Of a stretch of DNA of 16,615 nucleotides, positions 9,421 through 16,615 are shown piece by piece. The stretch covers positions 4,904 to 21,518 of the forward strand of contig JADGJH010000308.1 in NCBI GenBank assembly GCA_027596945.1. Reading direction: 5' to 3'. The notes below the pieces were generated by a model that had not been told where the DNA came from, did not search any database, and saw only the letters and a list, made by a program, of their open reading frames with translations. This stretch comes from Physocladia obscura (lineage: Eukaryota > Chytridiomycota > Chytridiomycetes > Chytridiales > Chytriomycetaceae). A program made the position numbers and the translations under genes. Every line of letters begins with the position of its first letter. The first letter of the stretch is position 1.

Positions 9421-9798
9421 AGTTATCATTTTGCAATTTACTTCTTATTTTGTCAACATTATGTTTTTCAAACTGTAGTGATTATTGATGATCCACTGCT
9501 CTAAATCAATTGCACATGTGTTAATGGACTCCAAAGTAAATGATATGATGTGTTCCACAGAGATTGCCTTCAAATTGTTAATGTTGATGGCATTTTTGTG
9601 TCATTCTGCAAAATTTTTGTACCAGCAATGTTGATATTACAGTAAGTTTATCAAAAGCTTGATAGTAGATTTTAATTTAAGAGTTGAGATTGCTTTTTAT
9701 TTTGTAAGATTCTACACTAAAAAAAGAAATCCAAAGCCCTCTTTATAGCCTTTTTTTGTAGTCTCTTTCTTTTATTTTGTTCCTTGAGACACCTCTGA
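9421..9798. other. AT-rich stretch beside the transposase remnant
   Basis: No intact frame. On the minus strand a short open segment (9430-9580, containing LKAISVEHIISFTLESINTC) may belong to the upstream part of the decayed transposase, but no motif confirms it. Confidence 0.35.
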
Positions 9799-9819
9799 AT
9801 TTGAAATACTATTTCAAAT
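9799..9819. repeat. Perfect 21-bp palindrome (TTGAAATA...TATTTCAA)
   Basis: Ten-base arms around a single central base. The sequence from 9801 to 9821 recurs at 9840-9860 with 19 of 21 bases identical, 39 bp further on. Confidence 0.85.
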
Positions 9820-9839
9820 ACGTACATTTCAATTAGTAC

Positions 9840-9860
9840 TTGAAATAGTGTTTCAAATAC
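9840..9860. repeat. Second copy of the TTGAAATA-type palindrome
   Basis: Imperfect palindrome with six-base arms TTGAAA/TTTCAA (9840-9845 and 9851-9856), followed by ATAC as in the copy at 9801-9821. Confidence 0.8.
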
Positions 9861-10007
9861 ATCAGTATAAAGGCATTTTTGAGTTTTTTTCTTTAATATC
9901 TTTGTTAATAAACCAAAGTTGACTGTGCCAACAGTGAATACTCTTCTTCTACTCCTCAGTCTCCTGCAGTCAGTTTCATGCTATATAGTCAAGCTGCTGT
10001 CTTTCAA

Positions 10008-10022
10008 TTTCACCCAGTGAAA
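10008..10022. repeat. Short inverted repeat TTTCAC-CCA-GTGAAA
   Basis: Six-base arms with a three-base loop; the same TTTCAC/GTGAAA arms reappear at 10084-10102. Confidence 0.6.
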
Positions 10023-10080
10023 CAAGTCTGTTCACATGATTTCATCCACTACAGAGCAGGGTGGGGCAGCTTTTTTTTCA

Positions 10081-10105
10081 TTTATTTCACAAAATGTGAA
10101 ATAAA
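10081..10105. repeat. Inverted repeat, 10-bp arms, 5-base loop
   Basis: TTTATTTCAC / GTGAAATAAA around AAAAT is a perfect 10-bp hairpin. It includes AATAAA on both strands, so it could also act as a bidirectional poly(A) element. Confidence 0.75.
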
Positions 10106-10329
10106 ATATTTCCATAACTTGTTTTCCAGAGTACCTAGTCAAGTGCAACTTTCAGGAATCAAAGATCAACTTATAAACACTTGATTTTATTGTTTTAATC
10201 AATCTTTCTGTAGCACAAACTGAGGGGGACCCATTTGAATCTTTGCATTTTTCTAAATTTTTTTTTGGATGAGTGCCTCACCCCCCTAACTACAGAGACT
10301 AAAATGGCAAGAATTTCATTTTTATTATC

Positions 10330-10764
10330 ATGCAAAACATTGCAGGATTTGATTTTGAATACCAGGTTTCTGTTGATGGAAGCATTTTTACTTACATTTA
10401 CACTCCACAGTCAGTTGACTCTGAATCTTTTCTGGATCCAGACAATTTTGACCCTACAAACCCTGAGTTGGCTGCTCTCATTCAATACTTCAATACAGAT
10501 GATGACAATTAGCTTGACATATTTGAATATGAAATGACTTTACTGGAGCCAATCAATTTGAATTGTATGTGTGATCAAACTATTTGCTGCAAAATCACTG
10601 TAATCAAAAATGGATGTCATGTAAATGTCAATCAATCAATTGCCACTGCATACACATTTATGATTTCTGGGCAAAACAAAAAACAGAAGAAGTCAGACAG
10701 GGCAATTAGCACTGGATCAAAGAGCAAAGTTTATGTGTCTGATTCTGATGGCAGATCTAGTTGA
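10330..10764 (+). pseudogene. Unidentified reading frame with one internal stop
   Basis: A single frame of 145 codons runs from 10330 to TAG 10762-10764, interrupted only by TAG at 10510-10512. The first part is acidic (GSIFTYIYTPQSVDSESFLD and a DDDN end); the second has several Cys residues (NCMCDQTICCK) and a Lys/Ser-rich tail (SKSKVYVSDSDGRSS). A plausible splice acceptor (CATTGCAG, about 10346) precedes GATTTGATTTTG, so the true exon may begin there. Base use is CpG-free like the neighbouring transposase remnant. No family recognised; transposon-associated ORF or dead cellular gene are both possible. Confidence 0.45.
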
Positions 10765-10833
10765 TTCTTTCACAACTGTCAATTTTACTTCTCGTTGAAT
10801 GTTTCTTTTTTTACCTATTATTTGTTTTACCAT

Positions 10834-10886
10834 TTTTGTATCATTTGGATATCAATTTTGTATCATTTGTACCCCATTTTGTGTCA
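10834..10886 (+). repeat. Three-unit tandem repeat, period 21-22 bp
   Basis: TTTTGTATCATTTG occurs at 10834 and 10856, and a diverged TTTTGTGTCA at 10877, within 130 bp of the LRR gene's start codon. It lies where a promoter would be expected; function unknown. Confidence 0.7.
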
Positions 10887-10963
10887 ATAACGTTGGATAT
10901 TTGAAAATATATATATTTTTTTCTCATTTTGTTTCTTTGTCTATCTTTTGACAAATTCAACAA

Positions 10964-12718
10964 ATGATCAACGAATCTGAAAAGCGTCTCGAGAATGCAA
11001 CAAAAAACGCAGTCGTTAATAAAGCCAGCGCTAAATTATCTGCAGTTACCACACAAAAACCGAAAAATTCTAAACCACCAAAGCAAACTCTCTCGGCTAC
11101 TACTGGCGTGAAAAAAGACTTGAAAAAAGATTCTCAGTTTCCAATTCTGACAGGGGGCGGCCCACAATCAGCCACAAACTTGTCAGCCGATCGCCAGGCG
11201 CAAAAGTCCGTTTCGAATGAGTCAATCGGCTCGACAACTCAAAACAAAGAAATTGATTTGTTTAATTTTGCTGTTTCCATCGACAACTCAAAACGCGCTG
11301 CTGCCGCTGCTCGCGCTGGTGCAAACGATTTCGCTGACGATGACGACGACGGCTGGGAATCGGATCTAAATATTGATATCTCTGCAGTTGCCACTGCGAC
11401 TTCAAGAAAGAAATCTGGATTTGCCGGAGCTTTGGGCACTGACGCATATGCTACAGCGTGCAAAGTTCTTGGAATTGTTCCTGTTTCATTTTTCGCCAAT
11501 TGCATCGGCGCCGGTACTGGTGAAGTTGTACTAAAACATCGCGGATTGGGTCCCAAAGGCGCCGAAGCAATTGCCACAGTTCTTGAGGTTCAACAAAAAA
11601 AAATAAACTTCTCTGCTAAATTAATAAAACAGACAAATACAACTATCGCGTTCCTGGATCTTTCAGATAACTGGATTGAATCGGGCGGTGCACAACTCGG
11701 CCGTAGCCTTCAAATTAACAGAACTTTAACGAATTTGAATCTGTCAAACAACAGAATTGGACTGGCTGGAGCATCGGAAATTTCTGAGATGCTGGGATTC
11801 AATGGAACACTTAGAAATTTGAATCTAAAAGGTTTATTTATGTTTTGAATTTTTTTTTTTTCATGCCTAAACTACAAAGAAAAAACTATTATTATTTTCA
11901 GGGAACAATTTTGGCGATAAAGAGGCCATAATTTTGGCTGATGGGTTAAAGCAGAATTCAGCTTTACGTGGTTTGTTATTCTTTCAGCTTTCGATAATTA
12001 TTCAAAAAATAACAATCCATTCTTTAGTACTTGATCTTAGCTATAATAAAATTGGTGACCTTGGTGCTTTAGCTTTGGGTACTGGCATTCTTCAAAATGA
12101 TGGACTGAAAGAACTCAATCTTGGTATAAAAGATAACCTATTCGGCAATTTTTAATTGTTTAACTTTATCTTTTCAGCATGGAACCAAATCCGTGTTCGT
12201 GGGGCAAATGGCTTTTTTAACAGTGTGAAGGTTCAAAATTAAATCAAGTTTTTATAATTTTTTACAATATTTTTCCAACAGGATAATACAACAATTACGA
12301 CTTTAAACCTGCGTGACAACGGCATTTGCGAGAATGGACAAGCAACAAGTCTGTTTCTCAGCAAATCAGATTCAATAATTTCATTCAACATCAGGTGTTG
12401 TTGAACAGATTATAAGGTTATAACAAAAATAACTAAAAAAACAAAAACAAAAAACAAAAAAACAACAGTTGCACGAGAATGACTGACGTAGCACTAATTT
12501 CAATCGCGAAAGGCATCGAGCAAAACTATAGTATCAAAGACCTCGACCTATCTGACAATGGTGTCGGTGACATTGGGATTCTAGCACTTTTCAAAGCCGT
12601 GTTGGCATCAAACTGTATTCGTCGTGTTGTTATGCGGGGAATAAAAATAAGCCGCGAAGCAAGAATCAAGTTTGAAGAATTGAAGAATGAGAAACCGGAA
12701 GTTGAGTTTGTGGAATGA
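10964..12718 (+). CDS. Leucine-rich-repeat protein, LRRC74-like (RNI-type)
   Basis: Predicted 467-aa protein in seven exons: 10964-11587, 11633-11831, 11902-11970, 12028-12123, 12178-12230, 12282-12394 and 12469-12718 (stop TGA). Phases are consistent and every join restores a 27-28-residue repeat. Residues 1-125 are basic/Ser-rich and probably disordered, followed by an acidic patch (FADDDDDGWESDL, 123-135). GIVPVSFF (170-177) and LKHRGLGPKGAEAI introduce eight to nine ribonuclease-inhibitor-like repeats (FLDLSDNWI, NLNLSNNRI, VLDLSYNKI, ELNLAWNQI, TLNLRDNGI, DLDLSDNGV) and a C-terminal cap ending PEVEFVE. The VPVSFF/GLGPKGA entry and the cap resemble animal LRRC74A/B; the generic alternative is an NLRC3-like RNI protein. 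Such repeats form a protein-binding horseshoe; partner unknown. ATG 10964 (ACAAATG context) fits a start, though an upstream exon cannot be excluded. Confidence 0.8.
11588..11632 (+). other. 45-bp intron of the LRR gene, 3n and stop-free
   Basis: GTTCAA...AAACAG with a TGCTAAAT branch-like motif. If retained it would add 15 residues in frame between VLE and TNTT. Removing it gives a normal-length repeat (VLETNTTIAFLDLSDN), which is why it is called an intron. Confidence 0.75.
11971..12027 (+). other. 57-bp intron of the LRR gene, 3n and stop-free
   Basis: GTTTGT...TTCTTTAG. Retention would add 19 in-frame residues; removal gives SALR-VLDLSYNKIG, the expected repeat. An internal CTTTCAG at 11981-11987 would be an alternative acceptor but leads to a frameshift. 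Confidence 0.75.
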
Positions 12719-13183
12719 AAAAAATTTTTTTTCCTGTTCAAGAAACCCAAATGTAAAATTTAATCTTAATAAAAGTAAACAATAATATCTAAGGAAAAGG
12801 ACTGACAGCTTAGATCGTGAAAATAAAAAATAAAAAAACAATGAAAAAACAATGAAAAAACACCAATTTAAACTTTCAAAAAGTAGTTGGAAGCAACAAC
12901 TAGTTTGTTTTTAACACTCCCTAGCAATAGCATGGTTTCTCCACCAGCACACACATTTTTGCATTCATCTCACAATTTGGGGCTGCATATGTCAATTAAC
13001 AGCCTGCTTTGCATGCACAGCGTGAAGAACAGTCTCAAAAAGATATGATTTTTATTATTATTTGCTGCTGGACAGTGCTAAATATGTTTTTCAGTTTGAA
13101 AAAAACACACAAAATAAAACTGAAAATGAAAAGATGTCGAAAAAAACAACCAAACCACAGTTTTCCTCTGCTGCTGTGATGAA
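12719..13183. other. 3' flank of the LRR gene
   Basis: Contains the AATAAA at 12768 and, further on, a 10-bp inverted repeat TTTTCAGTTT (13088-13097) / AAACTGAAAA (13117-13126). No gene is supported. Confidence 0.5.
12768..12773 (+). promoter_or_regulatory. Poly(A) signal AATAAA of the LRR gene
   Basis: Canonical hexamer 50 nt after the LRR stop codon. Confidence 0.65.
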
Positions 13184-13632
13184 GTGATTTCAATGATCAT
13201 GTGGTACAGAATAGTAATCAAATTGTCATGTTCAGGGGCATTGCCAATTTTTACAAAAATAATGCTGAAGTTGGATTTAACAAAGTGTAAAATCAAGTCA
13301 AAAGATTTGCTGGCTGATGTGCAGAAGGAAAAACATGTAGTGGTACTGTTATGGAGAACAGAGTTAAGAGCCTGTGAGGAGTGTGCAAAGGAAACAGTGC
13401 TGTATTCTGATCTTAACAGTCAAATACATGGAAAATTGCATTCATCCAAATATTCTTTCAATGGACATGAATGATGCAGACTGAAATTTAATGACTGTCA
13501 GATTGATTGGTGCTATTGAGAGACATGTCTCACTTAATTTGACCATTGCCAAGCTTGACAGCAAAATGGATAATCGTAAATTGTACCACAAGGCTGAGAT
13601 GGAAAGGTTTGAATATTTTTGCAAACATGATT
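13184..13632 (+). pseudogene. Coding-like debris, unidentified
   Basis: A plus-strand frame of 96 codons (13184-13474, ending KYSFNGHE) is followed by a second open segment to TAA about 13632 that includes NLMTVRLIGAIERHVSLNLT and the charged end KAEMERFEYFCKHD. CpG is scarce, as in the 7996-10792 graveyard. The fragments look like parts of one former ORF but match no family I recognise. They lie immediately downstream of the NIPA stop on the opposite strand. Confidence 0.35.
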
Positions 13633-13646
13633 AATTTCATTCAAAA

Positions 13647-14735
13647 TCAATCAGAACCAGGTCCACTGGCACTACTAACTTGAACCAAATGTGATCCCCA
13701 CAAAACTCCCGAAATTGCAACACAAAATACACACAAATATATTAACAGGTCACGAGTGGAGTCATATTCATGAAACAGCACAAGCGTGCTTGCTATAACT
13801 GCCACATTAAATGCAGCAAATAAAAGTGGCTGAAATGTTGATATGGAATATCGAGCGAGAGCTTCCTGTAATATTTGTTAAAAGGAAAATTTTTAAGAAA
13901 AATAGAACATAGAAACCTGTTTAAAAAATTCTTGTATTATTGCAGACCCAAGAGCAATTGTTGCAAGTATCAATAACGTCGGAACAGCGTCTTCTGTCGA
14001 GTACAGCGAGATTTTCGAAGCTAACGACGCGCCTACAAGTGCAGATGCGGCTTTTGCTGAAACAACAAGGCATGTACCGAACAACGCGCATATACACGTG
14101 AGAAGCGGTAGAGAGGAACGCCGAAACAGCGCACAATGAATAAGAACTGTTTGCGCCGCGAATATTGCGAGGAAAAATACAAGGAACGCTGGATGTGAAA
14201 GCGCATCAAGAACTTGGAGGGGTGTTGACCCGAGAGGAGCTGAATGAGAGAATTTCGCGGAAGATGATGACTGTAAATGCAGGGATATTGCACTTGAACT
14301 TTCTGTTCTTTTTGATGCAATTGATGGCGCGAATAAAACCAGAAACGAGACTGACGCAATAATAACCAAGAAACCAGTCAATTTGTTTGAATCAAACGGT
14401 TCCTTCAAAACCAACACGCCGAGTAATCCGCCGACGACAACAGCTACCGCGTTCAGTGGAACAACAACTCCGGCTGGCGCTTGTCCGAGCGCTGCAAAGT
14501 TCAGCGCTTCGCCTAAATACGAAAGTCCGATTCCAAATTGCCAAACTCGGTTCGAATAATGGGTTTTACTGTTTTTTGCTGAACGTCCGCGCCATGGCTG
14601 TTGCTGCTGCTTATCCTTTTTGAGCGACAGTGTTTGGGTTTCTGTGATTCCTGCTTTCTGTATTGTTTGTCCGGTTCCGATGAGTGAAGCTGCCAGAATC
14701 GCCAATAAAATTCCAACACCCATATTTTGGTTCAA
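13647..14735 (-). CDS. NIPA-family magnesium transporter
   Basis: Predicted 345-aa multi-pass membrane protein in two exons, 14735-13917 and 13865-13647 (stop TGA), with a 51-bp intron (13866-13916, donor GTTTCT, acceptor ATTACAG). The family mediates Mg2+ uptake at plasma, endosomal or Golgi membranes and belongs to the drug/metabolite transporter superfamily. Evidence: a first membrane helix at 6-24, the block GEALNFAALGQAPAGVVVPL (75-94) and KEPFDSNKLTGFLVIIASVS (111-130), which match the NIPA pattern of helices 3-5, then further helices at about 183-200, 209-230 and 251-268. Exon 2 contributes EALARYSISTFQPLLFAAFN and LVLFHEYDS, the family's conserved penultimate region. Two polar loops, a Gln/Lys-rich one (40-62) and a Ser-rich one (140-170), are longer than usual. 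ATG 14735 lies directly before helix 1. Confidence 0.85.
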
Positions 14736-15662
14736 AATTTTTGGAAGATACGCAGAAGGACAACGGATCTTATAAACAATGAATGACTATATTATAAAAG
14801 TCAAATTTATATCTATATATTTTAAAATTTGTTTATTTACTATTCGGTTGATGTGTTACTATGAACAATACTTTTTGAAGTATTTATGCTTATTGATATG
14901 TCACATAAAAATAAAAGAAAGACAGAAACAAAAGGCAGAAACAAAATAGATACAAGGAAACACAAGAAAGATAAAGATAACCCATGAATAAAGATTATTT
15001 TCACTGGAGATGGCCGCAGATGTCAAACAAAGGCTCCCGCCTGAGTTTCACTTGCGCTAACTGTGCGATAGCAAAGAGTACATTATCTAGTTCAGTTCAG
15101 GTGCCCTGATACAGATCCGTGACAATTTGAAAATCTTTAAATTTGTCTGTTGATTGTTTTGTGCTGTGTGCCCATTAATTTTAACAGAAGTTTGTTTCAG
15201 AAGTTTGAAAGTTTGTGCTGATCAAACTTAATTGATAAATAAAGGAGTTAATTCCATAACTATTTCCAAAATTTTAAAGTATTTGGTTAAGAATTGATGG
15301 AGTTTTTGTGATATCTTTCTTCAATTTGCAAATGTGTTATCCACCATTTTACTTACCATTTTTTATTTCTCCCCTCAAACAGCCATGATGAAGAGAAAGC
15401 TACTTGGGAAAGAAACCTGATCTGACAGGCATGATAAAAATTTGGAACAGGAATTGCAGTCCAGGTTGATCAACTTGTCTGTAAGTTCTGGTTTTTATGG
15501 TTTCTGGACAGCATAGTGGTCGTCGTGAGTCAGAATGGGACAGAATGCTTTTAGTTTTTTTATTTTTATTTGATGATTAAAATAATAAAGAAAATAACTT
15601 GATTGAATTGTTGAATAGAATCCAAGTTTTTAAAGCAAAACAATAGTTGTGATCTTTTTTTT
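14736..15662. other. Intergenic region between NIPA and F-box copy 2
   Basis: No coding frame of quality on either strand. The part next to NIPA is its presumed promoter. A less AT-rich patch at 15005-15125 has no recognisable RNA gene. Confidence 0.5.
15559..15570 (-). promoter_or_regulatory. Tandem AATAAA poly(A) signals of F-box copy 2
   Basis: Two consecutive AATAAA hexamers on the minus strand, about 93-104 nt after the stop codon at 15663-15665. Confidence 0.5.
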
Positions 15663-16615
15663 TCAAAGTTTTTCCAAAACAACACCCGTGTCCGCAAGAT
15701 GAATGATTTTCCAGCCATTGAGAATCGAATCAAACAATTCCCAGAATTCCTCGTTAATAGTGAACCCGAAAGAAAATCGTTTGAATTTTGCGCTGGCGAC
15801 TGGCAAAAAGGCGAACGCCATCCAAACGCACAACTTGTTGTTCTTATCGGATTTCGCGTCCGCCCACGTTATTTCGCGCAGATTTTTGCAAGTTTTCAAT
15901 ATGTTTGCCAGTGGAAACTCATGATAGTCAATCGCGTATGTAACTTCCAGTTTGCGCAATGTATGAATTCGTCCAAGATCGTTCAACAGATGGGTTGACC
16001 GGCGGTTTTGAAGCGCATTCAATAATACGAGAGATGATACAGAGTATTTTTCTGCAAATTTTAAAATCGTCTCGTCATCAATATCAGTTGCGTAAATTTT
16101 CAGCACCACAACATGTATATTTTCAGGTATCAGGTTGAGAAAGTCCCAAAAATCTCTTACATTATCATCATCATTATCATCATCCTCTCCTTCTTCTTCA
16201 AATGATTCACCACCTGCTTCAAGATCAAGTTGAATCCTGTTGGATAAAAAATTTAATGACTTTGATAAAAATTTCTTGCCATTAACAGACACAGCCATTT
16301 CTCCACCAAATTTGTTCAAGCATTTGGCGAGGTTGAAGACCGGAACTGCTTCATTCAAATCAAGCAATCTGGAGCAGCGACTATTGCTGTTAGCTTTTGG
16401 ATAGTGAAAAGTTGGCCACACATTTTTCAGATTAGTGATTCCAAATACTTCTGCGGTTTCAATACATGCTCTGAATACATTAGAAAATGCATGTCGATAG
16501 TGACACATGGTTCGATATAGTGGAATAATATCTCTAGCATCGACAAAGTCCGCAATACGGTTCAGAATTTCAGCTGGCATTGACTGTAGAGTTTTTACTG
16601 TATCTTTGGGCCTCA
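15663..16615 (-). CDS. F-box protein, copy 2 (5' end outside window)
   Basis: The last 316 codons and stop TGA of a paralogue of the gene at 3861-5354; the frame is open to the window edge, so the zinc-knuckle N-terminus lies beyond it. The visible part begins RPKDTVKTLQSMPAEILN and carries the F-box, then LRR-like segments (NIHVVVLKIYATDI, SVSSLVLLNAL). The acidic run is E/D/N-rich and differs from copy 1. From 16220 to the edge the DNA is almost identical to copy 1; below that the protein is only about 60% identical by eye and the DNA is clearly richer in CpG. The C-terminus (FWELFDSILNGWKIIHLAD, ending VVLEKL) is unrelated to that of copy 1. Arg in copy 1 NVRPTF is Trp here. Confidence 0.75.
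   Translation of the reverse strand, partial: RPKDTVKTLQSMPAEILNRIADFVDARDIIPLYRTMCHYRHAFSNVFRACIETAEVFGITNLKNVWPTFHYPKANSNSRCSRLLDLNEAVPVFNLAKCLNKFGGEMAVSVNGKKFLSKSLNFLSNRIQLDLEAGGESFEEEGEDDDNDDDNVRDFWDFLNLIPENIHVVVLKIYATDIDDETILKFAEKYSVSSLVLLNALQNRRSTHLLNDLGRIHTLRKLEVTYAIDYHEFPLANILKTCKNLREITWADAKSDKNNKLCVWMAFAFLPVASAKFKRFSFGFTINEEFWELFDSILNGWKIIHLADTGVVLEKL
16161..16206 (-). repeat. Acidic-run microsatellite in F-box copy 2
   Basis: CAT/TTC-type triplets on the plus strand encode Glu/Asp/Asn. It occupies the same place as 4508-4553 in copy 1 and lies about 15 bp from the end of the near-identical tract. Confidence 0.65.
16220..16615 (-). repeat. Near-identical tract shared with F-box copy 1 (right copy)
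   Basis: Aligned with 4571-4966 with two mismatches in 396 bp and no gaps; continues past the window. Confidence 0.9.

Larger units (their letters stand above)
7996..10792. other. CpG-depleted segment
   Basis: By eye only four CpG dinucleotides occur in about 2.8 kb (8678, 9136, 9413, 9821), and none between 9823 and 10792. SDR exon 2 (855-1688) is by contrast rich in CpG. The segment coincides with the transposase remnant, the palindrome cluster and the broken frame at 10330, consistent with long-term cytosine methylation and deamination of silenced repeats. Confidence 0.75.

Noticed and set aside
8150..9900. Terminal inverted repeats and target-site duplication for the DDE_1 element
   Set aside because: No matching pair could be found by eye on either side of the remnant; the palindromes at 9799-9860 have no partner near 8200-8500.
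14165..14623. Plus-strand frames opposite NIPA exon 1
   Set aside because: Antisense shadows of a gene with clear membrane helices and family blocks.
15005..15125. Less AT-rich patch considered as a tRNA or other structured RNA
   Set aside because: No cloverleaf, no T-loop GTTCRANNC motif and no tRNA-like A or B box at the right spacing.
1..16615. CRISPR array, bacterial operon or prophage content
   Set aside because: Spliceosomal introns, AATAAA signals and absence of ribosome-binding sites or spaced identical repeats make a prokaryotic origin untenable.

Overview
This is a nuclear eukaryotic window. It has short spliceosomal introns (45-104 bp, GT-AG, one with an exact TACTAAC branch site), AATAAA-type poly(A) signals, AT-rich intergenic DNA and the standard stop codons. 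Gene content and style (compact introns, an SDR9C dehydrogenase, a NIPA transporter, fast-evolving F-box paralogues, an LRRC74-like leucine-rich-repeat protein) suggest an early-diverging, probably zoosporic (chytrid-like) fungus. That placement is inference, because there is no rRNA or other marker gene here.

Layout. (1) 470-3239 (+): a three-exon gene for an 855-residue short-chain dehydrogenase of the retinol / 17-beta-hydroxysteroid dehydrogenase type (SDR9C-like), about 2.5 times the usual length because of large low-complexity insertions. (2) 3861-5354 (-): an F-box protein with an N-terminal CxxC...HxxC zinc-knuckle-like motif; a second copy runs off the right edge (15663-16615, -). 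(3) 5355-10963: a gene-poor stretch with a degenerate 72-bp repeat, an unidentified multiply broken gene (7411-8153, +), a decayed DDE_1 (pogo/Tigger-like) transposase (8510-9420, -), a cluster of short palindromes (9799-10105) and another broken reading frame (10330-10764, +). From about 7996 to 10792 CpG is almost absent. (4) 10964-12718 (+): a seven-exon leucine-rich-repeat gene, 467 aa, LRRC74-like. (5) 13647-14735 (-): a two-exon NIPA-family magnesium transporter, 345 aa, with further plus-strand coding debris beside it. (6) 14736-15662: intergenic DNA, then F-box copy 2.

The intact genes do not form a pathway. The SDR and F-box copy 1 are convergent, the LRR and NIPA genes are convergent, and NIPA and F-box copy 2 are on the same strand. 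The most notable signals are a near-identical tract of at least 396 bp shared by the two F-box paralogues (two mismatches, no indels) next to strongly diverged 3' halves, which looks like recent gene conversion or a partial duplication; the triple insertion in the SDR; and the CpG-depleted transposon graveyard.
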